A DNA stretch of 64,000 nt from Dickeya poaceiphila (GCF_007858975.2 NZ_CP042220.2:2914001-2978000), one strand, 5' to 3'. Shown: positions 47,322-60,078, counted from the first letter of the stretch. Notes: generated by a model not told the origin, from the sequence alone. Numbers and translations: made by a program.

Positions 47322-47972
47322 ATGAGCAATCTAAATGTAATTATTGCAGACGATCATCCTATCGTTTTGTTTGGCATTAAAAAATCGCTGGAGCAAATCG
47401 AATGGGTTAACGTCGTGGGTGAATTCGAAGACTCGACAGCCCTGATTAATAATCTTCCCAAACTGGATGCTAATGTTCTGATCACTGATTTATCGATGCC
47501 AGGAGATAAATACGGTGACGGTATTACCTTGATCAAATATATCAAGCGTCACTTCCCTAATTTGTCGATCATTGTACTAACCATGAACAATAATCCGGCT
47601 ATTCTCAGTGCCGTACTGGAACTGGATATCGAAGGGATTGTGTTAAAACAAGGCGCGCCAACCGACTTGCCCAAAGCGCTGGCTGCATTACAGAAAGGCA
47701 AGAAATTCACGCCGGAAAGCGTTAGTAAGGTTCTGGAAAAAATCAGCGCCAGCGGTTATGGCGATAAACGCCTTTCACCAAAGGAAAGCGAAGTGTTGCG
47801 CCTGTTCGCCGAAGGGTTCCTGGTCACCGAAATTGCCCGAAAACTCAACCGCAGCATAAAAACCATCAGCAGTCAGAAGAAATCAGCCATGACCAAACTC
47901 GGTGTGGACAACGATATTGCACTGTTAAACTATCTCTCCTCAGTTGGCGTATCGCCGTCAGACAAAGAGTAA
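47322..47972 (+). CDS. rcsB: Response regulator RcsB
   Basis: RcsB is the DNA-binding regulator of the Rcs phosphorelay, controlling exopolysaccharide, motility and, in soft-rot bacteria, virulence functions. The 216-residue product equals the E. coli length and is nearly identical to it. The receiver domain has D10-D11 and the phosphorylated D56 (LITDLSMPG), and the C-terminal LuxR-type helix-turn-helix spans about residues 148-210 (LSPKESEVLRLFAEGFLVTEIARKLNRS in outline). It follows rcsD by 6 bp and is convergent with rcsC. Confidence 0.98.
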   Translation: MSNLNVIIADDHPIVLFGIKKSLEQIEWVNVVGEFEDSTALINNLPKLDANVLITDLSMPGDKYGDGITLIKYIKRHFPNLSIIVLTMNNNPAILSAVLELDIEGIVLKQGAPTDLPKALAALQKGKKFTPESVSKVLEKISASGYGDKRLSPKESEVLRLFAEGFLVTEIARKLNRSIKTISSQKKSAMTKLGVDNDIALLNYLSSVGVSPSDKE

Positions 47973-47978
47973 TTCTGT

Positions 47979-48009
47979 TGCCAGCGAACGGGGAACCGGC
48001 TCGCTGGCA
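47979..48009. terminator. Convergent terminator between rcsB and rcsC
   Basis: TGCCAGCGA (47979-47987) and TCGCTGGCA (48001-48009) form a perfect 9-bp stem with a 13-base loop in the 42-bp space between the two stops. It can fold in transcripts from both directions; CATTATTATCC follows on the plus side. Confidence 0.7.
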
Positions 48010-48014
48010 CATTA

Positions 48015-50903
48015 TTATCCAGCCGCATTAACATTACGCGATAGGTTCTGCGCATTCTGCCTGACCAGATTACTGTAATATGACAGTGACTGCTGTAGCG
48101 TATCCAGCGTCACCGGTTTAGACAAACAGTTATCCATCCCGGCTTGTAAACAGCGTTGCCGCTCTTCTGCCAATGCGTTGGCGGTTACGCCAATCACGGG
48201 GAATGTCTGCCCCATTTCACGCAGCCGCTGGGCAAAACGGTAACCGTCCATATTCGGCATGTTGACGTCAGTAAGAACAATGTCTATCGAATTCTTCGCC
48301 AGAACGTCCAGCGCATCCAATCCGTCATTAGCCGTGATCACCTGATACCCCAACGAACCGAGTTGATCGGCCAGCAAACGGCGGTTAATCGGGTGGTCAT
48401 CCACCACCAGAAGGCAAATATCGCCATTTTCAGTACGGCTGTAACTGACTGTCGGCAAGGATAGCATCGCCGTCGACAAATCATCCTCACCCCGATAAAT
48501 ACGCTGCAGCAACACCGGCAATTCGTGCAGTACCGCCGTACTGAATAACCAATACCCTGCCTGGTTTTCCTGAGCGGCACCCGCGTGCGTACCACTAATC
48601 TCCACACAAGCATAGGCTCTTGGTTCACTATCTGACATATGATCAATAATCATAACGTCATCATTACCAACAATTTGCCCTTCTTCGTACCGCTGTGCGT
48701 ACAGACCGCAAGCGGTGAGCAAGTCCAGCAAATAGCGCTCCATCAGTGCATTACGAATGTTCAACCAGCAGGTTTTCCCCTGTAAATCAGGCAACTGCAA
48801 CGACTGCGGATAATGGGCACGATAAAGTGGAATACGGATGCCGAACTCGCTGCCAAGCCCCGGCTCAGATTCAATTGTAATGTCGCCATCCATCAGGTTG
48901 ACCAGCTTTTCACAAATCGCCAGCCCCAGTCCAGTCCCCTGAAAGTGGCGCTGGACTCCACTCCCAGCCTGAAAGAATGGGTCAAACAGTTTCATCACCG
49001 CGCGGGTATCGATCCCAACGCCGGTATCCCGCACCTTGAACACCAGATAGCCCTCATCACTGCACGCTACCTGAAACACGATACAGCCGGTATCGGTAAA
49101 CTTAATCGCATTACTGAGCAGATTACTTAATACCTGCTGCAATCTCACCGCATCCCCCGTCAATTGCAAGGGAACGTGGGGGTCAATATAGCAATACAGC
49201 TCCAGGCGTTTTTTTACCACCAGCGGCAGGTAGTTGCCCACGATATGATTTATCACTTCACGCGGTGCAAATTCGCTGTGCTCAATCTTCAACTGTTCCG
49301 ATTCGATCTTGGAGAAATCGAGAATGTCGCTGATGATCTTCAGCAACAGTTCAGAAGAATTTTGCATTGCGGTTACCAGCCGGTTGGCATCCGACGGCAG
49401 TGATTTTGTCTGCAGCAAGTCCAGATTGCCGATAATCCCATACAGCGGCGTACGCAATTCATGACTGACCGTCGCCAGGAACATCGATTTAGACTGGCTG
49501 GCCTGTTCAGCAGCGTTAGCCATCTCCTGCAATGATTCTTCCATTCGCACTCGTGCGCTAACATCAAGCAGCACACAAATAGCTACGTTCTCATTGCGAT
49601 AGCGAGAATGCACAAAACTGATTTGCAGATGATGATTACGCCCAGTCACCACATCGAGCGATTTGGATTGCTGTTCGCAGATAATGCGCACGATACGCAC
49701 CCGGTCTTCGTACGTCAGCAGGCTAAGATAGTTATGCGCCAGCTCGTTGCTGAGAATATTGGTACCGTCGCTGATCCTTAAAATACAAATACCTACTGGA
49801 GCAGAAGCGACGATTTTACGGTTAAATTGTTCATTTTCTTCTAACAGGAAGGCATTGCGCTCTGCGGGCAGAAAGATCTTACGCTCAAACACACGGGTAA
49901 ACAGAAACAGACAGATGGCCGATACCAGATTCAGCAACGCCATGTTGATAATCAGCGTATTGAGCGAAACCAAAATCACTTCCAAAGGGAGCGAATACAC
50001 CACTGTCATTGATGTAGGCGACAACGCCTTTTTCATCAACAAGGCTCCATAGCCGTCGCTGTAGCCGAAGTAGTTGTTCGAATCCGGATAATGACTGAAG
50101 TTATTGCTGCCGGACTGATTATCAGTGAACTGCAACAGTACCCGGTCATTTTGATCCAATAGCCTGACGCTAAACGGCAAATCGCCATTCAATATAAAGT
50201 CATCTGCCCTGATGGTCTGCTCAATCCCCATCATGGCCACCAGGCGGTTATCCACATACACCGGCGTCAGCGCGTAGAGATAGCCAGCATCCGGCGTCAA
50301 GCCGGACGTCACCCAAAACAGGCTCTCCTCACGGCGGTTTTCTATCCGATTGGATTTCTGGTTCTGTAACTGTTCCTGCACACTTTTCAACAGGCTGTAG
50401 CTATCTGACGATTGATTGCGGATACCAAAATCAACGACACATTGCTGGCTGCTGTCGACAAAAAAGATGCGGTTAAGGTCATAAACCGATGAGAAATCAT
50501 CATGCCATTGTTCAAAAAAACCTCTCAGCAACTGCAACTGAGCAGGGTTTTTCTCATACTGCCCAGTACAATTAAACGTAGACGACAGCGGGTAAATGGA
50601 GAATGGTGTCTTTTTCGCAGCAGCAGCACGCTCTCGCAACCTGGCAGGATCACTAAATCGGTTAGCAGCAATGTAGCGCAACTCACGCGTCATATCGGTG
50701 GTATGGCGAATATACCCCAGCGATTGTTCGAAATTGAGTGAGAAAATCTGTCGCAGATGTGATTCCCGTTGATTCAGTTCCTTATTCACGAAAAAAACCG
50801 AAATCAGCGCACCCAGAACCCACAGTGTGATCGCTAGCGCCCGGAACATATACCGGGAAACTTTAAGTGGGGTCTGAAACGAAGCGATAACTTTCAAAGT
50901 CAT
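48015..50903 (-). CDS. rcsC: Hybrid sensor kinase RcsC
   Basis: RcsC autophosphorylates in response to envelope signals relayed by RcsF/IgaA and starts the Rcs phosphorelay. The 962-residue product has two membrane segments (about residues 20-40 and 310-335) around a periplasmic domain, a HisKA domain with the phospho-accepting His in VSHELRTPLYG, an ATPase domain (NAIKFTDTG, DTGVGI, GTGLGLAI), the ABL-type domain and a C-terminal receiver (VVDDHPINRRL, LTDVNMPNMDG). The periplasmic part differs most from E. coli. I use ATG 50903; its ribosome site is weak, and TTG two codons later, which aligns with the E. coli Met, is an alternative. Confidence 0.95.
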   Translation of the reverse strand: MTLKVIASFQTPLKVSRYMFRALAITLWVLGALISVFFVNKELNQRESHLRQIFSLNFEQSLGYIRHTTDMTRELRYIAANRFSDPARLRERAAAAKKTPFSIYPLSSTFNCTGQYEKNPAQLQLLRGFFEQWHDDFSSVYDLNRIFFVDSSQQCVVDFGIRNQSSDSYSLLKSVQEQLQNQKSNRIENRREESLFWVTSGLTPDAGYLYALTPVYVDNRLVAMMGIEQTIRADDFILNGDLPFSVRLLDQNDRVLLQFTDNQSGSNNFSHYPDSNNYFGYSDGYGALLMKKALSPTSMTVVYSLPLEVILVSLNTLIINMALLNLVSAICLFLFTRVFERKIFLPAERNAFLLEENEQFNRKIVASAPVGICILRISDGTNILSNELAHNYLSLLTYEDRVRIVRIICEQQSKSLDVVTGRNHHLQISFVHSRYRNENVAICVLLDVSARVRMEESLQEMANAAEQASQSKSMFLATVSHELRTPLYGIIGNLDLLQTKSLPSDANRLVTAMQNSSELLLKIISDILDFSKIESEQLKIEHSEFAPREVINHIVGNYLPLVVKKRLELYCYIDPHVPLQLTGDAVRLQQVLSNLLSNAIKFTDTGCIVFQVACSDEGYLVFKVRDTGVGIDTRAVMKLFDPFFQAGSGVQRHFQGTGLGLAICEKLVNLMDGDITIESEPGLGSEFGIRIPLYRAHYPQSLQLPDLQGKTCWLNIRNALMERYLLDLLTACGLYAQRYEEGQIVGNDDVMIIDHMSDSEPRAYACVEISGTHAGAAQENQAGYWLFSTAVLHELPVLLQRIYRGEDDLSTAMLSLPTVSYSRTENGDICLLVVDDHPINRRLLADQLGSLGYQVITANDGLDALDVLAKNSIDIVLTDVNMPNMDGYRFAQRLREMGQTFPVIGVTANALAEERQRCLQAGMDNCLSKPVTLDTLQQSLSYYSNLVRQNAQNLSRNVNAAG

Positions 50904-50966
50904 ACCGTAAAGGTTGTCAGCAGGGAAAACGCGGCCAGGACCAGCCGATACAGTACCGATCCTACA

Positions 50967-50996
50967 TAAAAAAAGCCAGCGCATCAGGCGCTGGCT
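50967..50996 (-). terminator. Intrinsic terminator-like hairpin between gyrA end and rcsC start
   Basis: On the minus strand AGCCAGCG, a 7-base loop and CGCTGGCT form an 8-bp hairpin followed by seven T residues (50973-50967). Its position, 32 bases past the gyrA stop, makes it the gyrA terminator; rcsC begins about 65 bases further on. Confidence 0.92.
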
Positions 50997-51027
50997 CTTG
51001 TGGGGTTATCATCAGCAGGTGAAAAAA

Positions 51028-53676
<2,649 letters not shown>

Positions 53677-53914
53677 CTATTCACATCTACCCGATTTTAA
53701 AAGGTGGAAAATCATATCATAAACCGGGGTTTTAGGGGAAACTTCGCGCCGGTTTACTGGTGCTTCTTTGCGGGGCGCTGCGCGTTTCGTTACTGCGATG
53801 TTATCGCCGTCACAAGATGCAGGCACCGCGAAGCCGCGGCGGGCGACTACAACAACCGTCGTCTGCTCGCTATACTCGGCCTCAGTCAATATTGATGAAA
53901 GGTGATCACTTTCC

Positions 53915-54679
53915 ATGAACACAGACAGCATAAACGCAGGCGCCACAGGCCCCGATCCCCTGAAAGCCGCTGCGCGCACCCCGAATGTCGACCTTGATGA
54001 AATTGCCAAGTTTGAGGCCGTTGCCTCACGCTGGTGGGATCTGGAGGGGGAATTCAAACCGCTGCACCGCATCAACCCATTGCGTCTGAATTACATCATC
54101 GAACGCGCCGACGGCATTTTCGGCAAGCAGGTACTGGATGTCGGCTGCGGCGGCGGCATTCTGGCCGAAAGCATGGCGCGCGAAGGCGCGCGCGTTACCG
54201 GTCTGGATATGGGAGCCGAGCCCTTGCAGGTAGCAAGGCTACATGCATTAGAAAGCGGCATTAGCGTCAATTACCTACAAGAAACGGTGGAAGCACACGC
54301 CGATGCCCATGCCGGCACCTACGACGTAGTGACCTGTATGGAGATGCTGGAACACGTACCGGACCCGAATTCGGTGGTACGAGCCTGCGCCCGGCTGGTC
54401 AAACCGGGCGGACATGTTTTTTTCTCTACCATCAATCGTAATGCCAAAGCCTGGTTGATGCTGATTGTCGGTGCCGAATACCTGACCAACATGGTGCCGC
54501 GAGGTACACACGACATCAAAAAATTCATCCGCCCGGCGGAATTGCTGCACTGGGTAGACCAAACGCCACTACGCGAACGCCACATGACCGGTCTGCACTA
54601 CAATCCGCTGCTGGACCGCTTCCGGCTCGGCGCGAACGTCGATGTTAATTATATGATCCACACAACGCATCTCGGCTGA
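53915..54679 (+). CDS. ubiG: Ubiquinone biosynthesis O-methyltransferase UbiG
   Basis: UbiG carries out both O-methylations in ubiquinone synthesis with S-adenosylmethionine. The 254-residue product has motif [20 protein letters not shown] (about residues 70-88), [15 protein letters not shown] upstream, and [13 protein letters not shown] downstream. The N-terminus is about a dozen residues longer than in E. coli (240), starting at ATG 53915 after AAAGGTGATCACTTTCC; a shorter start is not obvious. gyrA-ubiG-nrdA order is conserved with E. coli. Confidence 0.97.
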   Translation: MNTDSINAGATGPDPLKAAARTPNVDLDEIAKFEAVASRWWDLEGEFKPLHRINPLRLNYIIERADGIFGKQVLDVGCGGGILAESMAREGARVTGLDMGAEPLQVARLHALESGISVNYLQETVEAHADAHAGTYDVVTCMEMLEHVPDPNSVVRACARLVKPGGHVFFSTINRNAKAWLMLIVGAEYLTNMVPRGTHDIKKFIRPAELLHWVDQTPLRERHMTGLHYNPLLDRFRLGANVDVNYMIHTTHLG

Positions 54680-54717
54680 CCGCGCCGGGCGACGGGCTGA
54701 GTCCTTCAATACCCCCT

Positions 54718-54744
54718 GCCGGTGTTACATCCACCGGCTTTTTT
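54718..54744 (+). terminator. ubiG terminator
   Basis: GCCGGTG (54718-54724) and CACCGGC (54732-54738) form a perfect 7-bp stem with a 7-base loop, then TTTTTT. A standard intrinsic terminator 38 bases past the ubiG stop. Confidence 0.93.
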
Positions 54745-54986
54745 ATCGCTGAAGAATAAGTTTTCAGGCATAAACCACGCCTGATCAACTATTGGACGAC
54801 AGAACAAACTCAGATTATTCCCAATAACTGTTTGAAACACGGTTTTAGTCATAGCCTGAGCATTGCGACAGGGTAAGAAACCGGCGATTGATCAATTTTT
54901 TTATTTTTTCTCACCTGAGGTTGACAAAATAAGTAAGCCGCACGGTAGCTGGGATTTAGCGTGCTTGTAACATTTACTCCCTATAG

Positions 54987-54995
54987 TTATCCACA
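54987..54995 (+). promoter_or_regulatory. DnaA box upstream of nrdA
   Basis: TTATCCACA is the perfect high-affinity DnaA box. It stands about 190 bp before the nrdA start. In E. coli DnaA binds the nrdAB promoter and links deoxynucleotide supply to initiation of replication. Confidence 0.82.
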
Positions 54996-55065
54996 AGAGA
55001 GAACCCTTTTGCTCACTTGCAATACGCTACTTTTCACATTATCTTGTTATCAAAAGATGGTACAA

Positions 55066-55113
55066 CCCCTATATATAGTGTTTACTTCTGACAGAAAACA
55101 CTATTTTTTTATT
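55066..55113 (+). promoter_or_regulatory. NrdR box pair in the nrdAB promoter
   Basis: Box 1, CCCCTATATATAGTGT (55066-55081), matches the NrdR consensus ACACTATATATAGTGT at 14 of 16 positions. Box 2 starts ACACTATT at 55098 and is conserved mainly in its left half. The boxes start 32 bp apart, about three helix turns, the usual NrdR arrangement for repression by the ATP/dATP-sensing regulator. Confidence 0.85.
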
Positions 55114-55188
55114 TGCATTTTTTGTGAATGAGAAAACGGTAAGACCATAAAAAACAAAACTCGTGTCAAAAAACAGGTGCTACGCCAC

Positions 55189-57477
55189 ATGAATCAGAGT
55201 CTGCTTGTTACCAAACGCGATGGCAGTAAAGAGCGCATCAATCTGGACAAAATCCACAGGGTGATTACCTGGGCAGCAGAAGGGTTACACAATGTCTCTG
55301 TTTCTCAGGTTGAACTACGTTCCCATATCCAATTCTACGATGGCATCAAGACTGCCGATATCCATGAAACCATCATCAAGGCCGCCGCTGACCTGATCTC
55401 CCGCGAAAGCCCGGACTATCAGTATCTGGCTGCGCGTCTGGCTATTTTTCATCTGCGTAAAAAAGCCTATGGTCAGTTCGAACCGCCGAAGCTGTACGAT
55501 CACGTGGTGAAAATGGTCGAAATGGGCAAATATGACCGCCATTTGCTGGAAGACTACACGGAAGAAGAATTCGCTCACATGGACGCTTTCATCGATCACT
55601 GGCGTGACATGAATTTCTCCTATGCAGCCGTAAAACAGCTGGAAGGGAAATATCTGGTCCAAAACCGCGTGACCGGTGACATCTACGAAAGCGCCCAGTT
55701 CCTGTACATTCTGGTCGCCGCCTGCCTGTTTTCCGGCTACCCGCGTGAAACTCGTCTGGATTACGTCAAGCGCTTCTACGACGCGGTATCGACATTCAAA
55801 ATTTCTCTGCCGACACCGATCATGTCCGGCGTGCGTACCCCGACTCGCCAGTTCAGCTCCTGCGTGCTGATCGAGTGCGGCGACAGTCTGGACTCCATCA
55901 ACGCCACCTCCAGCGCCATCGTGAAATACGTTTCCCAGCGCGCCGGCATTGGCATCAATGCCGGGCGTATTCGCGCGCTGGGCAGCCCGATCCGGGGCGG
56001 TGAAGCATTTCATACCGGTTGTATTCCGTTCTACAAACATTTCCAGACCGCGGTGAAATCCTGCTCGCAGGGTGGCGTGCGCGGCGGTGCGGCCACCCTG
56101 TTCTACCCGCTGTGGCATCTGGAAGTGGAAAGCTTGCTGGTGTTGAAAAATAACCGCGGCGTGGAAGGCAACCGCGTACGTCATCTTGACTACGGCGTAC
56201 AGCTCAACAAATTGATGTACCAGCGTCTGGTCAAAGGCGGCGACATCACGCTGTTCAGCCCATCCGACGTGCCGGGGCTATACGATGCTTTCTTCAACAA
56301 TCAGGATGAGTTTGAACGCTTGTATGTGAAATACGAGCAGGACGACAGCATTCGTAAGAAGCAGCTCAAAGCAGCGGAGCTGTTCTCGCTGATGATGCAA
56401 GAGCGTGCCTCCACGGGTCGTATCTATATCCAGAATATCGACCACTGCAACACACACAGTCCGTTTGACCCACAGGTTGCACCGGTGCGTCAGTCCAACC
56501 TGTGTCTGGAAATCGCATTGCCGACCAAACCGCTGGAAGACGTCAACGACGAAAACGGCGAAATCGCGCTTTGTACTCTGTCAGCCTTTAATCTGGGTGC
56601 CATCAGCTCACTGCACGAACTGGAAGAACTGGCGACATTAGCGGTACGTGCGCTGGATGCCCTGCTTGACTATCAGGACTACCCGATTCCGGCAGCCAAA
56701 CGCGGCGCAATGGGCCGCCGTACCCTGGGCATCGGTGTTATTAACTTCGCCTACTATCTGGCAAAACACGGCGTGCGCTACTCCGACGGTAGCGCCAATA
56801 ACCTGACGCACCGCACTTTCGAAGCAATTCAGTACTATCTGCTGAAAGCCTCGAACCAATTAGCACGTGAGCAAGGCGCCTGCCCGTGGTTCAACGAAAC
56901 CACCTATTCGCAGGGCATTTTGCCAATCGATACCTACAAGCGTGATCTGGACGGCATTTGCAGTGAACCTCTGCACCATGACTGGGAAACGCTGCGTAAA
57001 GATATTCAGACCTATGGTCTGCGTAACTCCACGCTGTCTGCACTGATGCCGTCTGAAACCTCGTCGCAGATTTCCAATGCCACCAACGGCATTGAGCCGC
57101 CGCGCGGTCATATCAGCGTCAAAGCATCAAAAGACGGTATCCTGCGCCAGGTGGTGCCTGAGTACGAAACGCTGAAAGACGCCTACGAGTTGCTATGGGA
57201 TATGCCGTCTAATGATGGCTACCTGCAGTTGGTCGGTTTGATGCAGAAATTCGTCGATCAAGCGATTTCCGCCAACACCAACTACGATCCGGCGCGTTTC
57301 CCGTCAGGAAAAGTGCCGATGACCCAGTTGCTTAAAGATCTGCTCACGGCGTATAAGTTCGGGTTGAAAACCCTCTACTATCAAAACACCCGCGATGGTG
57401 CCGAAGATGCGCAGGACGACCTGCTGGATACCGCACCGCAGGATGACGGCTGCGAAAGCGGCGCCTGTAAAATCTAA
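55189..57477 (+). CDS. nrdA: Ribonucleoside-diphosphate reductase class Ia, alpha subunit
   Basis: NrdA carries the catalytic and allosteric sites of aerobic ribonucleotide reductase. The 762-residue product has the N-terminal ATP cone (LLVTKRDGSKERINLDKIHR in outline), active-site cysteines in FSSCVLIEC, NLCLEIALPT and ALCTLSAFN, the two tyrosines of the radical path in LKTLYYQNTR, and the C-terminal redox pair CESGACKI. ATG 55189 with AGGTG upstream fits the E. coli start MNQ; an in-frame start 4 codons earlier was rejected. It is followed by nrdB after a 153-bp hairpin-rich spacer. Confidence 0.99.
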   Translation: MNQSLLVTKRDGSKERINLDKIHRVITWAAEGLHNVSVSQVELRSHIQFYDGIKTADIHETIIKAAADLISRESPDYQYLAARLAIFHLRKKAYGQFEPPKLYDHVVKMVEMGKYDRHLLEDYTEEEFAHMDAFIDHWRDMNFSYAAVKQLEGKYLVQNRVTGDIYESAQFLYILVAACLFSGYPRETRLDYVKRFYDAVSTFKISLPTPIMSGVRTPTRQFSSCVLIECGDSLDSINATSSAIVKYVSQRAGIGINAGRIRALGSPIRGGEAFHTGCIPFYKHFQTAVKSCSQGGVRGGAATLFYPLWHLEVESLLVLKNNRGVEGNRVRHLDYGVQLNKLMYQRLVKGGDITLFSPSDVPGLYDAFFNNQDEFERLYVKYEQDDSIRKKQLKAAELFSLMMQERASTGRIYIQNIDHCNTHSPFDPQVAPVRQSNLCLEIALPTKPLEDVNDENGEIALCTLSAFNLGAISSLHELEELATLAVRALDALLDYQDYPIPAAKRGAMGRRTLGIGVINFAYYLAKHGVRYSDGSANNLTHRTFEAIQYYLLKASNQLAREQGACPWFNETTYSQGILPIDTYKRDLDGICSEPLHHDWETLRKDIQTYGLRNSTLSALMPSETSSQISNATNGIEPPRGHISVKASKDGILRQVVPEYETLKDAYELLWDMPSNDGYLQLVGLMQKFVDQAISANTNYDPARFPSGKVPMTQLLKDLLTAYKFGLKTLYYQNTRDGAEDAQDDLLDTAPQDDGCESGACKI

Positions 57478-57485
57478 GCACGGTG

Positions 57486-57612
57486 CCGGGGACTTCCGTA
57501 ACACGGGATATCCCCGGAATGACGATATTCCTCATCTCGTCGCGGCTGCTCGCTTCGGTAGAGCCGCGACACATGCCGAGGTTTAACAGCGCCGCCCTCA
57601 GGCAGCGCTGTT
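57486..57612 (+). repeat. Three successive hairpins in the nrdA-nrdB spacer
   Basis: Stem 1 is CCGGGGA (57486-57492) with TCCCCGG (57511-57517); stem 2 is GTCGCGGCT (57539-57547) with AGCCGCGAC (57562-57570); stem 3 is AACAGCGC (57585-57592) with GCGCTGTT (57605-57612). All are perfect. None is followed by a T run, except that TTGGCTTG follows stem 3. They probably tune the NrdA:NrdB ratio through RNA processing or stability. Confidence 0.75.
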
Positions 57613-57630
57613 GGCTTGTTTGGAGAGACT

Positions 57631-58761
57631 ATGGCCTATACCACTTTTTCACAGAATAAAAACGATCAGTTGCTGGAGCCGATGTTTTTCGGTCAGCCAG
57701 TTAACGTGGCACGCTACGATCAGCAAAAATATGAAATTTTCGAAAAGCTGATCGAAAAACAACTTTCGTTCTTCTGGCGTCCGGAAGAGGTTGACGTCTC
57801 TCGTGATCGCATCGACTATCAAGGGTTGCCGGAACACGAAAAACACATATTTATCAGCAACCTGAAATACCAGACGCTACTGGACTCGATTCAGGGCCGC
57901 AGCCCTAACGTGGCGCTGCTACCGCTCATCTCCATCCCGGAACTGGAAACCTGGGTGGAAACCTGGGCCTTCTCGGAAACGATCCACTCGCGCTCCTATA
58001 CCCACATTATCCGCAATATCGTCAACGATCCGTCGGTTGTGTTCGACGATATCGTCACCAATGAGGAAATTCTCAAGCGAGCCAAAGACATCTCCGGTTT
58101 CTATGATGAACTGATTGAACTGACCAGCTACTATCACCTGCTGGGAGAAGGCACCCATCAGGTCAACGGCAAGACCGTGAACATCAACCTCTACGAACTA
58201 AAGAAAAAACTCTACCTGTGCCTGATGAGCGTCAACGCGCTGGAAGCCATCCGTTTCTATGTCAGCTTCGCCTGCTCTTTCGCTTTCGCCGAACGCGAGC
58301 TAATGGAAGGCAATGCCAAGATCATCAAACTGATTGCCCGCGACGAAGCGCTGCATCTTACCGGCACCCAGCATATGCTCAACCTGATGCGTGCAGGCCA
58401 GGACGACCCGGAAATGGCGCAGGTGGCGGAAGAGTGTCAACAGCAATGCTACGATCTGTTCCTGCTGGCGGCTCAGCAGGAAAAAGAGTGGGCAGAGTAC
58501 CTGTTCCGCGACGGCTCGATGATTGGCCTGAACAAGGACATCCTGTGCCAGTATGTTGAATATATCACCAACATCCGTATGCAGGCGGTAGGGTTGCCGT
58601 TGCCGTTTGAAACCCGCACTAACCCGATTCCCTGGATCAACGCCTGGCTGGTATCAGACAACGTACAGGTGGCACCGCAAGAGGTAGAAGTCAGCTCCTA
58701 TCTGGTCGGCCAGATTGACTCGGAAATTAACACCGACGATCTAAGCGACTTCCAGCTTTAA
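57631..58761 (+). CDS. nrdB: Ribonucleoside-diphosphate reductase class Ia, beta subunit
   Basis: NrdB holds the diiron centre and the tyrosyl radical that starts nucleotide reduction in NrdA. The 376-residue product has the E. coli length. The radical Tyr is in HSRSYTHII (Tyr122 in E. coli), and the iron ligands lie in WAFSETIHS, the [23 protein letters not shown] segment in outline, and an early Asp. The C-terminal tail that docks to NrdA (DDLSDFQL) is intact. ATG 57631 has GGAGAG upstream; a start five codons earlier was rejected. yfaE follows 6 bp later. Confidence 0.98.
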   Translation: MAYTTFSQNKNDQLLEPMFFGQPVNVARYDQQKYEIFEKLIEKQLSFFWRPEEVDVSRDRIDYQGLPEHEKHIFISNLKYQTLLDSIQGRSPNVALLPLISIPELETWVETWAFSETIHSRSYTHIIRNIVNDPSVVFDDIVTNEEILKRAKDISGFYDELIELTSYYHLLGEGTHQVNGKTVNINLYELKKKLYLCLMSVNALEAIRFYVSFACSFAFAERELMEGNAKIIKLIARDEALHLTGTQHMLNLMRAGQDDPEMAQVAEECQQQCYDLFLLAAQQEKEWAEYLFRDGSMIGLNKDILCQYVEYITNIRMQAVGLPLPFETRTNPIPWINAWLVSDNVQVAPQEVEVSSYLVGQIDSEINTDDLSDFQL

Positions 58762-58767
58762 CCTACA

Positions 58768-59028
58768 ATGACGACGCCCACTATCACGCTGCGCCTCTCC
58801 GGGGCGCGGTTATTATGCACCGATGCACATGGCTCCCTGCTGGAAGCGCTTGAATCTCAGCAGGTACCGGTCGAGTATCAGTGTCGCTCCGGTTATTGCG
58901 GCGCTTGCCGGTTACGGCTCATCAAAGGCAAGGTCGCCTACCGGGAAACCCCGCTTGCCTGCCTGCAACGAGGCGAAATTCTGCCCTGCTGCTGTATGCC
59001 GCTAAACGACATCGAACTGGATATGTAA
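58768..59028 (+). CDS. yfaE: Ferredoxin-like diferric-tyrosyl cofactor maintenance protein YfaE
   Basis: YfaE is a small [2Fe-2S] ferredoxin that delivers electrons to regenerate the diiron-tyrosyl cofactor of NrdB. The 86-residue product shows the plant-type cluster motif C-R-S-G-Y-C-G-A-C and a distal cysteine in LPCCC near the C-terminus. It has the family length (E. coli 84). It follows nrdB closely and forms the nrdAB-yfaE operon; the ribosome site is weak. Confidence 0.95.
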   Translation: MTTPTITLRLSGARLLCTDAHGSLLEALESQQVPVEYQCRSGYCGACRLRLIKGKVAYRETPLACLQRGEILPCCCMPLNDIELDM

Positions 59029-59161
59029 CCCACGCCATATCATTGCAGCCTGCTTTTCATGCAGGCTCGCATAATCCCTTGTTCGCACGTAACGTTACTA
59101 CGCCAGTTGCGCTATCCTGCATTACACTTCTCACAGAAAAAAACCATGGAGAGCAGAGTAC

Positions 59162-60076
59162 ATGCTGACATTTATCCCGGTTCTGATTGTCGTTGCGCTG
59201 GTGATTGTCTGGTCCGGCATCAAAATCGTGCCGCAAGGCTACCAGTGGACGGTGGAACGTTTTGGCCGCTACACCCGTACCCTGATGCCCGGCCTGAATC
59301 TGATGGTGCCGTTTATGGATCGCATCGGGCGTAAAATCAACATGATGGAGCAGGTGCTGGATATTCCCTCACAGGAAATCATCTCCAAAGACAACGCCAA
59401 CGTGACTATCGATGCCGTCTGCTTTATTCAGGTGGTGGATGCTTCCCGTGCTGCCTATGAAGTCAGCAATCTGGAACTGGCCATTATTAACCTGACCATG
59501 ACCAACATTCGTACCGTTCTCGGCTCGATGGAACTTGATGAAATGCTTTCCCAACGCGACAGCATCAACACCCGGTTGCTGCATATCGTGGACGAAGCCA
59601 CCAACCCATGGGGCATCAAAGTCACTCGTATCGAAATCCGCGATGTGCGCCCGCCTGCTGAACTGATCGCCTCGATGAACGCCCAGATGAAAGCGGAACG
59701 GACCAAACGCGCTGAAATTCTGGAGGCAGAAGGGGTCAGGCAAGCCGCCATCCTGAAAGCCGAAGGGGAAAAACAGGCGCAAATTCTTAAAGCTGAAGGG
59801 GAACGGCAATCCGCCTTCCTTGAAGCAGAAGCCCGCGAACGCGCAGCAGAAGCTGAAGCTCGCGCCACCCAAATGGTGTCTGAGGCCATTGCTGCCGGGA
59901 ACATCCAGGCAATCAACTACTTTGTGGCGCAGAAATACACCGACGCACTGCAAACCATTGGTGCCGCCAACAACAGCAAAGTCATCATGATGCCTCTGGA
60001 TGCCAGCAACCTGATGGGCACCATTGGCGGCATCAGTGAACTGATCAAAGAGAGCCAGACGGACCGGAGAAAATAA
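59162..60076 (+). CDS. qmcA: SPFH/stomatin-like protein QmcA
   Basis: QmcA is an inner-membrane SPFH-domain protein, in E. coli a partner/suppressor of the FtsH-HtpX quality control system. The 304-residue product has one N-terminal membrane segment (residues about 2-20), the SPFH/PHB domain (about 20-180) and a long charged coiled coil of repeated E-A-E-G units (about 190-250). ATG 59162 has AGAG upstream (GGAGAGCAGAGTAC). It lies 2 bp before ybbJ, the usual NfeD-type partner, in one operon. In E. coli this pair borders the ybb cluster, here found 27 kb away. Confidence 0.95.
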   Translation: MLTFIPVLIVVALVIVWSGIKIVPQGYQWTVERFGRYTRTLMPGLNLMVPFMDRIGRKINMMEQVLDIPSQEIISKDNANVTIDAVCFIQVVDASRAAYEVSNLELAIINLTMTNIRTVLGSMELDEMLSQRDSINTRLLHIVDEATNPWGIKVTRIEIRDVRPPAELIASMNAQMKAERTKRAEILEAEGVRQAAILKAEGEKQAQILKAEGERQSAFLEAEARERAAEAEARATQMVSEAIAAGNIQAINYFVAQKYTDALQTIGAANNSKVIMMPLDASNLMGTIGGISELIKESQTDRRK

Positions 60077-60078
60077 TC

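Larger units (their letters stand above)
54745..55188. other. Regulatory region of nrdAB (no gene)
   Basis: About 440 bp between the ubiG terminator and nrdA, A/T-rich, with stops in all frames. It contains a consensus DnaA box (54987-54995) and a pair of NrdR boxes (from 55066 and 55098). The run of A/T tracts (for example TTTTTTATTTTTTC at 54895-54910) fits the Fis/bent-DNA character of the E. coli nrdA promoter. Confidence 0.7.
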
